Part shown: in pieces, positions 8,486-16,237 of the stretch
Layout of the letters: each line of letters begins with the position of its first letter
How positions within the stretch are numbered: the first letter of the stretch is position 1
NCBI GenBank assembly: GCA_018716505.1
Contig: DVJW01000101.1
Span: forward strand, 1 to 40,053
From: Candidatus Faecaligallichristensenella faecipullorum
GTDB lineage: Bacteria; Bacillota; Clostridia; Christensenellales; Aristaeellaceae
Length of the DNA: 40,053 nt
Reading direction: 5' to 3'
Position numbers and translations under genes: made by a program
The notes under the pieces: generated by a model
Told to the model about the DNA's origin: nothing
Databases searched by the model: none
Seen by the model: only the letters and a program-made list of their open reading frames with translations

Positions 8486-8519
8486 AACCGCTTTCGGGCT
8501 CAGCCCGGGGGCGGTTTTT
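8486..8519 (+). terminator. Intrinsic terminator after the MarR-FtsH-HdeD operon
   Basis: AACCGC (8486-8491) pairs with GCGGTT (8511-8516), with an inner GGGC/GCCC stem (8496-8499 and 8503-8506), and ends in TTTTT. Confidence 0.85.
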
Positions 8520-8557
8520 CTATCCTTTTTGTGGGCACAATTTTGTTGGTTTGGTGG

Positions 8558-8587
8558 TTGTCATGCGGGCGGGAATGCGTGTATAAT
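8558..8587 (+). promoter_or_regulatory. Promoter for the pepT-cob operon
   Basis: TTGTCA (8558-8563) and a perfect TATAAT (8582-8587) are separated by 18 bases, 40 bases before the pepT start. Confidence 0.75.
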
Positions 8588-8626
8588 GGAGAAGCAAACT
8601 TTCAATAATCTGGGAGGATTTTAACC

Positions 8627-9844
8627 ATGGATGTTACCGAGCGCTTTTTGAAATATGTTTCCTTCGACACCACCTCCAGCGAGGAGAGCAATACCTGCCC
8701 CACCACCCCGGGCCAGCGGCTATTGGGCGAGGAGTTGGTCAAGGAAATGCTTGAGATGGGCATTAAGGATGCGCGCATCGATGAATATGGCTATGTATAC
8801 GGCAGCATTCCGGCCAGCGCGGGCTGTGAAAACGAGCCCTGCGTGGGTCTGATTGCGCATATGGATACCTCTCCGGCCATGCCCGGCGGCAATATCAAAC
8901 CCCGCATCATTAAAAATTACGACGGGGGCGATATTGTGCTCAATGAGGCATTGAATATCGTGACCCGGGCTGCGGATTTCGAGGGATTGGCCGAGCTGAA
9001 GGGCAAGGACTTAATCGTGACCGACGGCACGACCCTGCTGGGGGGCGACGACAAGGCCGGCGTGGCGGCCATCATGTGCGCGGCCGAAACGCTCATGAGC
9101 CATCCGGAGCTCAAGCACGGCCGGGTGGCCATCGGCTTTACCCCGGACGAAGAGGTGGGCAAGGGCGCGGATCATTTTGACATCAAGGGATTCGGGGCGG
9201 AATACGCCTATACCCTGGATGGCGGCATGCCCGGCGAGGTGGATTATGAGAACTTCAATGCGGCTTCGGCCGAAGTCAAGGTAAACGGCGTCAGCATCCA
9301 TCCGGGCAGCGCCAAGGGACGCCTCAAGCACGCCGCGCTCATTGCCATGGAGTTCAACGCCATGCTGCCTGCGGCCGAAATTCCGGGCTGCACCGAGGGG
9401 TATGAGGGCTTCCATCATCTGGAATGCATAAACGGCGACGCCAGCCTGACCCAAATGAGCTATATCCTGCGGGATTTCGATATGAATAAGCTCAAGGCCA
9501 AGAAGGCGCAGTTTGAGGGAGCGGCTGATTTCCTGAACCTCAAATATGGCGCGGGCACCGTGGAAGTGAAGATCGAGGACAGCTACTTTAATATGAAGGA
9601 AATGATCGCCGATAAAATGTATATCATTGAGCGTGCCTATGAGGCCATGCGCAAGGAGGGCGACCAGCCCATCAGCCGGGCCATCCGGGGCGGCACCGAC
9701 GGTTCCAAACTTTCGTACATGGGTCTGCCTTGTCCCAATTTGCCCACCGGCGCGGCCTATGGCCATGGCCGTCATGAGCTGGCCTGCATTCAGGCCATGG
9801 AGAGCATGGTGCGGGTGGCGGTCAACCTGTTGACCGTGGAATAG
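8627..9844 (+). CDS. pepT: Peptidase T (tripeptide aminopeptidase)
   Basis: A 405-residue cytosolic M20B metallopeptidase that removes the N-terminal residue of tripeptides. The dinuclear zinc ligands are readable in order: His and Asp in LIAHMDTSP, Asp in LGGDDKAGVA, the catalytic Glu pair in FTPDEEVGKGADHFD, Asp in YTLDGG, and the C-terminal His in YGHGRHELACIQAM. The N-terminus (RFLKYVSFDTTSSE) and full length match PepT. GGGAGG precedes the ATG at 8627. It lies directly behind its own promoter and 15 bases before the Nudix-CobU gene. The link to cobalamin genes is probably only operon sharing. Confidence 0.95.
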   Translation: MDVTERFLKYVSFDTTSSEESNTCPTTPGQRLLGEELVKEMLEMGIKDARIDEYGYVYGSIPASAGCENEPCVGLIAHMDTSPAMPGGNIKPRIIKNYDGGDIVLNEALNIVTRAADFEGLAELKGKDLIVTDGTTLLGGDDKAGVAAIMCAAETLMSHPELKHGRVAIGFTPDEEVGKGADHFDIKGFGAEYAYTLDGGMPGEVDYENFNAASAEVKVNGVSIHPGSAKGRLKHAALIAMEFNAMLPAAEIPGCTEGYEGFHHLECINGDASLTQMSYILRDFDMNKLKAKKAQFEGAADFLNLKYGAGTVEVKIEDSYFNMKEMIADKMYIIERAYEAMRKEGDQPISRAIRGGTDGSKLSYMGLPCPNLPTGAAYGHGRHELACIQAMESMVRVAVNLLTVE

Positions 9845-9859
9845 AGGAGGATGGGCGAA

Positions 9860-10798
9860 ATGCTGGCGGTGGCGGCCGCGCTCATCCGGCGCGGAGACAG
9901 AATACTCGTGAGCCAACGGTTGACGGGCAAGCCCGATCCCTTAAAATGGGAATTTCCAGGCGGAAAGTTGGAACAGGGAGAATCACCCGAGGCCGCGCTG
10001 GAGCGCGAGCTTAGGGAAGAGTTGGGCATCGAAACCCGGACCGGGCGCTTGGTGAAGGCCTTGCGCAAACAAAGCGGCGAGCAGGATATTCTGCTGTTGT
10101 TCTATGAGAGCCGTCTGCTGAAGGGCGCACCCGAGCCGCTTCAGAGTGCGGGCCTGAGATGGGAGACGCCCGGACAGCTGCTGGAAATGGATTTGGCGGA
10201 CGCCGACCGCAGCGTTGCGCAGGCATTGGCACGGGAGGAGCATATGGAAAAGACGGGAATCTGGTTCATAACCGGAGGGGCGCGCAGCGGCAAGAGCAGT
10301 TATGCCGAACAGATTGCGCGCGGATTTGGTGACAATGTGCTCTACATCGCCACGGCCCGGGCCTTTGACGATGAAATGCGCGAGCGCATCAAAAAGCATC
10401 GGGCCCAGCGCCCCTCGGCCTGGCCCACCTATGAGGGAATAAACGGCTTTAAAGAAGCCGTGGCCGGGCGCAGCGGCGCGGTGCTGCTGGATTGCGTGAC
10501 CATCTTGATTACCAATATCATGATGGATTCGGGCGCGGATTGGGATCATCCGACCCCTGAGGATATTGAAAACGCCGAACGCACCGCCCGGAAATCGCTG
10601 GACGAGCTGCTGGACGCGGCCAAGGCCCAGGGATTGACCTTGATTTTGGTGAGCAATGAGTTGGGCATGGGATTGGTCCCGGTGTATGCCTTTGGCCGGG
10701 CCTTTCGGGACGTGGCCGGGCGGATTAACCAATATCTGGCGGGCCGGGCCGACCATGCGGTATTTATGGTGTCCGGGTTGCCCATTGAGCTCAAGTAA
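9860..10798 (+). CDS. Nudix hydrolase fused to CobU (adenosylcobinamide kinase/guanylyltransferase)
   Basis: A single 312-residue frame holds two enzymes. Residues 1-128 are a MutT-like Nudix domain: a KWEFPGGKLEQGE lead-in and the box G(x5)E(x7)REL(x)EELGI, all key residues present, as in 8-oxo-dGTP-type pyrophosphatases. Residues 129-312 are a full-length CobU: P-loop GGARSGKSS (about 139-147), IATARAFDDEM, IKKHRAQRP with the conserved His, LLDCVTILITN and VSNELGMGLVP. CobU phosphorylates and then guanylylates cobinamide. The start was placed at 9860 because GAGGAGG (9844-9850) abuts an ATG at 9851 but lies 9 bases from this one. An internal ATG at 10244 with its own ribosome site could also yield CobU alone. 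CobS follows 12 bases downstream. Confidence 0.9.
   Translation: MLAVAAALIRRGDRILVSQRLTGKPDPLKWEFPGGKLEQGESPEAALERELREELGIETRTGRLVKALRKQSGEQDILLLFYESRLLKGAPEPLQSAGLRWETPGQLLEMDLADADRSVAQALAREEHMEKTGIWFITGGARSGKSSYAEQIARGFGDNVLYIATARAFDDEMRERIKKHRAQRPSAWPTYEGINGFKEAVAGRSGAVLLDCVTILITNIMMDSGADWDHPTPEDIENAERTARKSLDELLDAAKAQGLTLILVSNELGMGLVPVYAFGRAFRDVAGRINQYLAGRADHAVFMVSGLPIELK
10233..10246 (+). promoter_or_regulatory. Internal ribosome binding site and ATG for a separate CobU product
   Basis: GGGAGGAG (10233-10240) precedes the ATG at 10244, which is in frame with the fusion and falls exactly at the expected N-terminus of CobU (MEKTGIWFITGGARSGKS). It could produce free CobU in addition to the fusion. 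Confidence 0.55.
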
Positions 10799-10810
10799 CG
10801 GAGGGATTCG

Positions 10811-11575
10811 ATGAATCGCTATTTGCGCAGGCTGATCTATGATTTTCAGTTCATGACCCGGATCCCCATCAATATCAGCGTGCCCCTGGAAGAGGATGAT
10901 CCGGCCGAAGCCATGATCTTTTTTCCGGTGGTGGCGCTGGCGATCGGCGGGTTGAGCCTGGGCGTCGCGGCGTTGGTGAATGCGCTGACCGAAAACGCCC
11001 TGGTTGCCGCCCTGGGCGCGGTGGCCATGAGCGCGTATGTGTCCGGCGGGCTGCATCTGGATGGATTGTCGGATGTGTGCGACGGCCTGTTCAGCGGGCG
11101 TGACAGGGAGCGCGTGTTGGAAATCATGCACGACAGCCGCATGGGCACCTTTGGAGGCGTGGGCCTGTTCTTTGCGCTCAGCGCAAAGATGGTATTTTTG
11201 AGCGCGGTGTTCAACCGGGATTTGACCACCGGGCTGATGGCCGCGCTGGCGGCGCCGCTGGCGGGCCGTGCGGGCATATTGATGATTTCAAAAATCGGGA
11301 AGTCTGCCCGTGCGGGCATGGGGCGCTGCTATGTGGAGGGTATGAACGCGAGAATCCTTTCGGTGGGCCTGCTCCTCACCTTGCTGTTTACCCTGCCGGC
11401 GTTGAAATTGCACGCCCTGGCCGCGATTTTGATTCCGGCTGTCCTGGCGCTTTTGCTCAATGTTTTGTTCAACAAGCGGCTGGGCGGCATCACCGGCGAC
11501 TGCCTGGGTTGCACCAGCGAACTCAGCGAAATTTGCTTCTTATTCTATATGGCGCTGAAATGGGTGGTGATTTAG
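10811..11575 (+). CDS. cobS: Adenosylcobinamide-GDP ribazoletransferase (cobalamin synthase)
   Basis: A 254-residue integral membrane enzyme that joins adenosylcobinamide-GDP to alpha-ribazole (or its phosphate), the final assembly of the cobalamin nucleotide loop. The family signature is clear: FQFMTRIPI near the N-terminus, FFPVVALAIGG, the acidic GLHLDGLSDVCDGLFSG with metal-binding aspartates (about 80-97), MHDSRMGTFGG and the late GGITGDCLGCTSELSE. About six hydrophobic helices. ACGGAGGG precedes the ATG. It sits between CobU and the phosphatase, whose GTG start immediately follows its stop. No CobT and no cobalamin riboswitch are visible here. Confidence 0.94.
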   Translation: MNRYLRRLIYDFQFMTRIPINISVPLEEDDPAEAMIFFPVVALAIGGLSLGVAALVNALTENALVAALGAVAMSAYVSGGLHLDGLSDVCDGLFSGRDRERVLEIMHDSRMGTFGGVGLFFALSAKMVFLSAVFNRDLTTGLMAALAAPLAGRAGILMISKIGKSARAGMGRCYVEGMNARILSVGLLLTLLFTLPALKLHALAAILIPAVLALLLNVLFNKRLGGITGDCLGCTSELSEICFLFYMALKWVVI

Positions 11576-12154
11576 GTGAGCAGGCTCCTGAAGCTGACTT
11601 TGGTGCGCCACGGAAAAACCGAACTCAATCAGCCCGGAATTTATTATGGGCACACGGACTTATCCATGGATGAGGAGGGTGTGCAGCAGATTCGGGCCTT
11701 GGCCCGGCGCCTTTCGGGCGAGCCCGAGGCGGTCTATTCCTCCGATCTTTCCCGCTGCATTGAGACCAGCCGCCTGCTTTGGCCGGATCAGCACCCCATC
11801 GCCATGCCGGCGCTTCGGGAGATCAGCTTTGGAAAGTGGGAAGGCATGCACTATACCCAAGCCCAGCGGCTCTTTCCCGAAGGCTGGCAACGCTTTTGTG
11901 CGGGCGGCGCGCCCGAGGGTGGCGAGGACGCCAGCACCTTTTATAACCGGGTGACCGGCGGACTCCAGGAAATTTTGGGGCGGCACGAATCCGGCCAAAT
12001 TGCCATCGTCAGCCATCAAGGCTGCATTCGGGCCATGTTGGCGCATCTCTTGGGCATGGGAAGTGAGCAGGTCTGGCGCTTTAAAATTCCGCCCGCCGGA
12101 ATGGCCACGGTGGAGATTGTGGACGGTTACGCGGTGTTGACCCAGATGGGTTAA
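11576..12154 (+). CDS. cobC: Histidine phosphatase, probable alpha-ribazole phosphatase
   Basis: A 192-residue phosphoglycerate-mutase-like phosphatase. It has the catalytic VRHGKTELN (His near residue 12), a YSSDLSRCIETSRLL stretch, the acidic ISFGKWEGM and the second catalytic His in IVSHQGCIRAML. General histidine phosphatases share these motifs; the assignment to alpha-ribazole-5-phosphate rests on its place next to cobU and cobS. The GTG start at 11576 directly abuts the cobS TAG, indicating translational coupling. No terminator is evident between this gene and the next promoter region. Confidence 0.85.
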   Translation: MSRLLKLTLVRHGKTELNQPGIYYGHTDLSMDEEGVQQIRALARRLSGEPEAVYSSDLSRCIETSRLLWPDQHPIAMPALREISFGKWEGMHYTQAQRLFPEGWQRFCAGGAPEGGEDASTFYNRVTGGLQEILGRHESGQIAIVSHQGCIRAMLAHLLGMGSEQVWRFKIPPAGMATVEIVDGYAVLTQMG

Positions 12155-12186
12155 GGGCGGTTTCATGAAAGTTCGAAACAGAAAAT

Positions 12187-12258
12187 AAGACAATTGGACA
12201 GGAAAAGTGTATAATGTGAACGTCTGGACTTTCGTTTCGTCTCAATAGGGCGTATAAT
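12187..12258 (+). promoter_or_regulatory. Promoter region of the NfeD-FloA operon with two -10 elements
   Basis: Two perfect TATAAT hexamers occur 43 bases apart, at 12210-12215 and 12253-12258. The first has AAGACA 17 bases upstream (12187-12192). The second has only a weak TTTCGT at 12230-12235, 17 bases away. The region may hold tandem promoters. Confidence 0.6.
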
Positions 12259-12292
12259 GGAACCATTGAGGGAAAGAAAGGAGGTTGTCCCC

Positions 12293-12811
12293 ATGCCGTG
12301 GGATCAATTCGCTCAGATGATCATGGAAGATCTGCCGGCCATATTGTGTCTGATTATCGGCTTTGGGCTGGTGGTGGTGGAAATGTATGTGCCGGGTTTC
12401 GGGCTTCCGGGCATTTCGGGCCTAGTCCTGTTGGCGATAGGCGTTTATTTGAAGGCGGATAATGCCTCGGAGGCGTTGGTCATCATCATCGTGACCATTG
12501 CGCTTTTGTGTGTGGCCCTGTCCATTTCCATCCATTCAGCCTCAAAAGGGCGGCTGGCCAAATCCAAGCTGGTGCTGCACGAGGTGGCCACCCATGCGGA
12601 ATCGCTGAATGAAACGGATATGAGTTTTTTCGTGGGTAAGGATGGCGTGACCAAGACCGTGCTCAGGCCGGCAGGCATCGGCGAGTTCGAGGGTGTAAAG
12701 CTCAATATCGTCAGCGACGGAGAGTTTATTCCCGCGGGCGCGAAGGTTCATGTGGAACGGGTAGAAGGAAATCGTATCGTGGTTCGCGAAATTGAAAGCG
12801 CTGAAACCTGA
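12293..12811 (+). CDS. NfeD-family membrane protein
   Basis: A 172-residue protein with three N-terminal hydrophobic segments (about 14-85) and a C-terminal beta-rich domain of about 60 residues (from VGKDGVTKTVLRPAGIGEFEGVKLNIVSDGEF) that matches the OB-like NfeDC fold. The motif VVEMYVPGFGLPGISG is typical. Members accompany flotillins and are thought to act in the same membrane microdomains. The start was set at 12293 because AAAGGAGG lies 8 bases upstream; a longer reading from 12257 has no ribosome site and overlaps the -10 box. The FloA gene starts 33 bases after its stop. Confidence 0.88.
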   Translation: MPWDQFAQMIMEDLPAILCLIIGFGLVVVEMYVPGFGLPGISGLVLLAIGVYLKADNASEALVIIIVTIALLCVALSISIHSASKGRLAKSKLVLHEVATHAESLNETDMSFFVGKDGVTKTVLRPAGIGEFEGVKLNIVSDGEFIPAGAKVHVERVEGNRIVVREIESAET

Positions 12812-12844
12812 TGGACTGGAGAGAAATAAAGAAGGGGAGAGCCT

Positions 12845-13846
12845 ATGGAATCGTTTTGGGTTGGAGTTTTGATTGTAGTTGCCTTTATTGTGGTGCTGTT
12901 GGTGTTCTTCAATCTGTTCCCGTTGGGCCTGTGGATATCGGCCACTGCCTCAGGCGTCAAGGTGAATATCTCCACCTTGATCGGTATGCGCTTCCGGCGG
13001 ATCAATCCGGCCAAGATTGTGAAGGCCTATATCAAGGCCACCAAGGCCGGCTTGGACGTGGATATGAACGAAATGGAAGCCCATTTCCTGGCCGGTGGTA
13101 ACGTGGACCGGGTGATCGACGCGCTGATTACCTCTCAGTCCGCGGCCATTCCGCTGGAATTTGAACAGTGCCGCGCCATCGACCTGGCGGGCCGGGACGT
13201 GCTTCAGGCCGTCAAGATGAGTGTCAATCCCAAGGTCATTGAGACGCCGGTGGTGGCCGCCATCGCCAAGGATGGCATCGAGCTTCGCGCCAAGGCGCGG
13301 GTCACGGTTCGGGCCAATATTTCCCGATTGGTGGGCGGCGCAGGTGAGGAAACCATTATCGCCCGCGTGGGTGAGGGCATTGTAACCACCGTGGGCTCCG
13401 CGGATACCCACAAACAGGTTCTGGAAAACCCGGATTTGATCAGCCGTACGGTGCTGAGCAAGGGCTTGGACGCGGGCACAGCCTTTGAGATTTTGTCCAT
13501 CGATATCGCGGATGTGGACGTGGGCCGCAACGTGGGCGCTCAGCTTCAGATGGATCAGGCGGAAGCCGACCGGCGCATTGCCCAGGCCAAGGCCGAAGAG
13601 CGCCGCGCCATGGCTGTGGCCCATGAGCAGGAAATGTTAGCCTCGGTTCAGGAAATGCGCGCCAAGGTTGTGGAGGCCGAGGCCCAGGTACCGCTGGCCA
13701 TGGCGGCTGCGCTGCGCGAGGGCAAACTGGGCGTGATGGATTATTATCAGATGCAGAACGTCATTTCGGACACCGAAATGCGCAAATCCATCGCGGGAAC
13801 CGATTCGCCCTTGGTGGACGGCGGGGAGAATAAACCGGTTAAGTAA
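12845..13846 (+). CDS. floA: Flotillin-like protein FloA
   Basis: A 333-residue SPFH-type membrane scaffold of the FloA (YqfA) family that organises functional membrane microdomains. One N-terminal membrane-embedded segment (about 5-31) is followed by the SPFH domain ([26 protein letters not shown] onward to about 220). A charged coiled-coil region comes next (about 235-290, [22 protein letters not shown] and [21 protein letters not shown]). The tail [17 protein letters not shown] is family-typical. AAGAAGGGGAGAG precedes the ATG. Its pairing with an NfeD gene upstream is the standard Firmicute arrangement (yqeZ-yqfA). Confidence 0.95.
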   Translation: MESFWVGVLIVVAFIVVLLVFFNLFPLGLWISATASGVKVNISTLIGMRFRRINPAKIVKAYIKATKAGLDVDMNEMEAHFLAGGNVDRVIDALITSQSAAIPLEFEQCRAIDLAGRDVLQAVKMSVNPKVIETPVVAAIAKDGIELRAKARVTVRANISRLVGGAGEETIIARVGEGIVTTVGSADTHKQVLENPDLISRTVLSKGLDAGTAFEILSIDIADVDVGRNVGAQLQMDQAEADRRIAQAKAEERRAMAVAHEQEMLASVQEMRAKVVEAEAQVPLAMAAALREGKLGVMDYYQMQNVISDTEMRKSIAGTDSPLVDGGENKPVK

Positions 13847-13860
13847 TTCATGAAAGCCAA

Positions 13861-13887
13861 CGTCCGGGTCTGATGAAGGCCCGGACG
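13861..13887 (+). other. Hairpin between floA and the next gene, without T tract
   Basis: CGTCCGGG (13861-13868) pairs with CCCGGACG (13880-13887) around an 11-base loop. The downstream bases CGCCACCTT contain no U run, so a processing or stability element is likelier than a terminator. Confidence 0.45.
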
Positions 13888-13928
13888 CGCCACCTTAAAC
13901 GCTGCCCAAGGGAAGGGAGGCGATAATC

Positions 13929-14486
13929 TTGGATTTTATTGCGCTGTTAATCATCGGGTATGTGATATATGGAGTCTATAAGAACTATCAAAAACAAAAG
14001 AAAAAACGCCCCGGAGCGGCGGAGGGAACACAGAAGGCAGCCGGGAAAAACATGACGTCCCCCAAAGCGCCGTCTCCGCCAGCGGCCAGCGAATCATTGG
14101 AGGAGCTGACCGAAGAAGTGGCGGAAGCGCTGTTCCAGGATGAGCGCATGAAGCAGCAGCCCCAGGCCGCGGCCCTGGAGGAAGGGAATAGCCGGGTGGA
14201 TGCCGAAGGCTGTGTGGGCGGATCGCTGGACCATGGGGAGGAACACGATCTGGACACCCATAGCAACCGCTCCATCAGGCCAGAGCTTCCCACGGTTAAG
14301 GTTTCTCTTGTGGATGCCGGTGAAGTTCGGATGCGGAATAAAAAGGAAGTCAAGCCGCAGGCCGTGCAGCAGCCGCGCCTCCATTCCGGTTTGAGCGCCG
14401 CTCAGCTTCGCCAGGCGGTGGTCATGTCGGAAATATTGGATAAGCCGGTGGCCATGCGCCGCGGAAGGAGGTATGGTGTCCGTTGA
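13929..14486 (+). CDS. Single-pass membrane protein of unknown function in the FloA operon
   Basis: A 185-residue protein beginning at TTG 13929, with GGGAGG ending 8 bases upstream. Residues 2-16 form one hydrophobic segment (DFIALLIIGYVIYGVYK), followed by a basic stretch QKQKKKR, a long low-complexity acidic and Ala/Pro-rich region (about 30-150) likely to be disordered, and a compact C-terminal end LRQAVVMSEILDKPVAMRRG. The tail looks like the conserved part, perhaps a protein-binding peptide. I do not recognise a family with confidence. Its stop TGA overlaps the ATG of the LytTR regulator by one base, so the two are coupled. Confidence 0.75.
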   Translation: MDFIALLIIGYVIYGVYKNYQKQKKKRPGAAEGTQKAAGKNMTSPKAPSPPAASESLEELTEEVAEALFQDERMKQQPQAAALEEGNSRVDAEGCVGGSLDHGEEHDLDTHSNRSIRPELPTVKVSLVDAGEVRMRNKKEVKPQAVQQPRLHSGLSAAQLRQAVVMSEILDKPVAMRRGRRYGVR

Positions 14487-15229
14487 TGCCCATCAAAATT
14501 GTAATCGCGGATGATGACAGCGGCATGCGGCTGGTTATGCGCAAGATTATTTCCAAGGTCAGCGATTATCAGCTGGCAGGCGAAGCCGAAAACGGGCGTG
14601 AGCTGTTGGAATTGGTGGAGACTCAGCAGCCTCAAGTGGTGCTCATGGATGTGGAAATGCCGGAGATGAGCGGGGTGGAATGCGCCCGGATTATTCAGGA
14701 TACCAACCCGCGCATCGTGCTCATCTTTGCCACCGCCCACGAGGAGTACATGGGTGACGCCTTCTCGGTCTATGCCTTTGACTATCTGCTCAAGCCCTTT
14801 AAGGTGGAACGCGCCTTGCGCACGCTGGAATTGGTGCGCCAAAGGCTGACCGCGCCGCAGCCCCAGCCCATGCCCGCGGTGGAGCGGCCATCAGCCCCGC
14901 CCGCACGCCTGATGCTGAAGCATCGCGAAGGCGTGAGTTTTGTGGATATGAACTCCATTTTGCTGGTTCAAAGGGAGGAGCGCTCCACGGTACTCTACCT
15001 GACCGGAGACGCGAAATATGTGACCAGCGAGCCCTTGGGCGATTTGGAAGAGCGGCTGCCCAGCAGCATGTTTTTTCGCAGCCATAAATCCTATATTGTC
15101 AATATTAACCATATTGACAGCGTTACGCCCTATGGGCGATGGACCTATGTCATCACCCTGAACGGCACCAGCCACGATGCGCTTATCACCCATGAGAAGT
15201 TTGAAGAGCTGCAAAAAATGTTTTCGTAA
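14486..15229 (+). CDS. LytTR-family response regulator
   Basis: A 247-residue regulator. The receiver domain (about 1-118) has IADDDSGMR, phospho-acceptor Asp55 in VLMDVEMPEMSG, a Thr/Ser position in IFATAHEEY and Lys in YLLKPFKVERAL. A Pro-rich linker (about 128-148) leads to a LytTR DNA-binding domain (about 150-245) with SFVDMNSILLVQREERSTVLY, FFRSHKSYIVNINHIDSV and ITLNGTSHDALIT. The ATG at 14486 overlaps the previous stop; a TTG at 14483 is possible. No histidine kinase is adjacent, so it is an orphan here. A link to FloA membrane domains is inference from the operon. A noncoding region ending in a terminator follows. Confidence 0.92.
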   Translation: MPIKIVIADDDSGMRLVMRKIISKVSDYQLAGEAENGRELLELVETQQPQVVLMDVEMPEMSGVECARIIQDTNPRIVLIFATAHEEYMGDAFSVYAFDYLLKPFKVERALRTLELVRQRLTAPQPQPMPAVERPSAPPARLMLKHREGVSFVDMNSILLVQREERSTVLYLTGDAKYVTSEPLGDLEERLPSSMFFRSHKSYIVNINHIDSVTPYGRWTYVITLNGTSHDALITHEKFEELQKMFS

Positions 15230-15263
15230 TCGGACGGTATAATCGAAGATTTTGCAGTTCGCG

Positions 15264-15301
15264 GTCGGCGAAGCCGACTTGGAAGCCTAAAAGGCTTCCA
15301 A
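15264..15301. repeat. Two adjacent perfect hairpins in the intergenic region
   Basis: GTCGGC-GAA-GCCGAC (15264-15278) is followed at once by TTGGAAGCC-TAAAA-GGCTTCCAA (15279-15301). A further CCGC/GCGG dyad lies near 15311-15330. They occupy the 342-base space between the LytTR gene and rex. The arrangement recalls an interspersed palindromic repeat unit, but no second copy is visible in this window. Confidence 0.6.
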
Positions 15302-15369
15302 ACTTGCTACGTACATGCCGCCGCTGCGGATTAAATATGAAGGGACCCCGCCCCTTTTTGACAGTCTGT

Positions 15370-15401
15370 GAAGCCATTGCTAAAAAATGGCTTCTTTTTT
15401 T
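15370..15401 (+). terminator. Intrinsic terminator of the FloA-LytTR operon
   Basis: GAAGCCATT (15370-15378) pairs perfectly with AATGGCTTC (15386-15394), followed by seven T residues (15395-15401). Confidence 0.9.
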
Positions 15402-15503
15402 GAACCAAACCATGGGGATACCACGTCTAAAGAATGTTGAGCATTGATAACGGAAACGTCCATAAATGAAACGGGATTTGTTCGGAAAAAAACATATGTA
15501 TGC

Positions 15504-15532
15504 TGGAATGAAGGGATTTTTTACGCTATAAT
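15504..15532 (+). promoter_or_regulatory. Probable promoter for rex
   Basis: A perfect TATAAT at 15527-15532 has a poor TGGAAT at the -35 position (15504-15509, 17-base spacer). It lies 40 bases before the rex start. The rest of 15402-15500 shows nothing I can interpret. Confidence 0.5.
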
Positions 15533-15571
15533 AGTAGAATCAGTTGAAAATGGAATCGGAGCGTGAAAAAC

Positions 15572-16213
15572 GTGGCCAACTCAGGAAAGGTGTCCGGTGC
15601 GGTGGTGCGGAGGTTGCCGGGCTATTATAGATATTTATGCGATCTGGAGCGGGATGGACTGGTTAGAATTTCTTCCCAGGAGCTGGGCAGCCGAATGGGT
15701 TTAACAGCTTCGCAGATTCGCCAGGACATAAATTGCTTCGGAGGATTTGGACAACAGGGATATGGGTATAATGTAAGTGAGCTCAGGAAGCGAATCGGGG
15801 AAATTCTTGGGCTGGACGAGCAATACAGCATGGTTGTGGTGGGCGCCGGCAATATCGGCCAGGGCCTCGCCAAATACTCGGGCTTTCGGCGGCAGGGCTT
15901 TGTGGTAAAGGCCATGTTTGACCGTCATCCGGAACATATCGGCGCCCAGGCCGACGATGTGGCGGTATTGCCGGTGGAAGAGCTGGAAGAATATGTTCGC
16001 GAAAACCAGATTGCCATCGGCGTCATCACCACCCCGGCGGCCAGCGCCCAACAGATCTGCGATGTATTGGTCAAAGGCGGCGTCAGGGCGATTTGGAATT
16101 TTGCTTCGGTGGATCTGAATGTGCCGGAGGGCATCGCGCTGCAAAATGTGCATCTTTCGGACACGTTGATGGTATTGTCCTACCATATGCGCAACCAGAG
16201 GCCCAAGGACTAA
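15572..16213 (+). CDS. rex: Redox-sensing transcriptional repressor Rex
   Basis: A 213-residue NADH/NAD+-sensing repressor of fermentation and respiration genes. The N-terminal winged helix (about 8-80) contains VVRRLPGYYRYLCDL, LGSRMGLTASQIRQDINCFGGFGQQGYGY. The Rossmann domain (about 85-205) has the nucleotide motif VVVGAGNIGQGLA, the Asp of AMFDRHPEHIG, VITTPAASAQQI and the swapped C-terminal helix. A GTG at 15563 lies only one base from GGAG, whereas the GTG at 15572 is 10 bases from it, so the latter was chosen; the difference is three residues. VanW follows 24 bases downstream. Confidence 0.95.
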   Translation: MANSGKVSGAVVRRLPGYYRYLCDLERDGLVRISSQELGSRMGLTASQIRQDINCFGGFGQQGYGYNVSELRKRIGEILGLDEQYSMVVVGAGNIGQGLAKYSGFRRQGFVVKAMFDRHPEHIGAQADDVAVLPVEELEEYVRENQIAIGVITTPAASAQQICDVLVKGGVRAIWNFASVDLNVPEGIALQNVHLSDTLMVLSYHMRNQRPKD

Positions 16214-16237
16214 GGGACGATTTGGGGGAGAAGGCAA

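Noticed and set aside
9983-11131. A 382-codon - strand frame opposite the Nudix-CobU and cobS genes
   Set aside because: Shadow of strongly coding sequence, no recognisable protein family.
13861-13887. Hairpin after floA as a terminator
   Set aside because: There is no T run, and the following TTG gene has a good ribosome site, so transcription probably continues.
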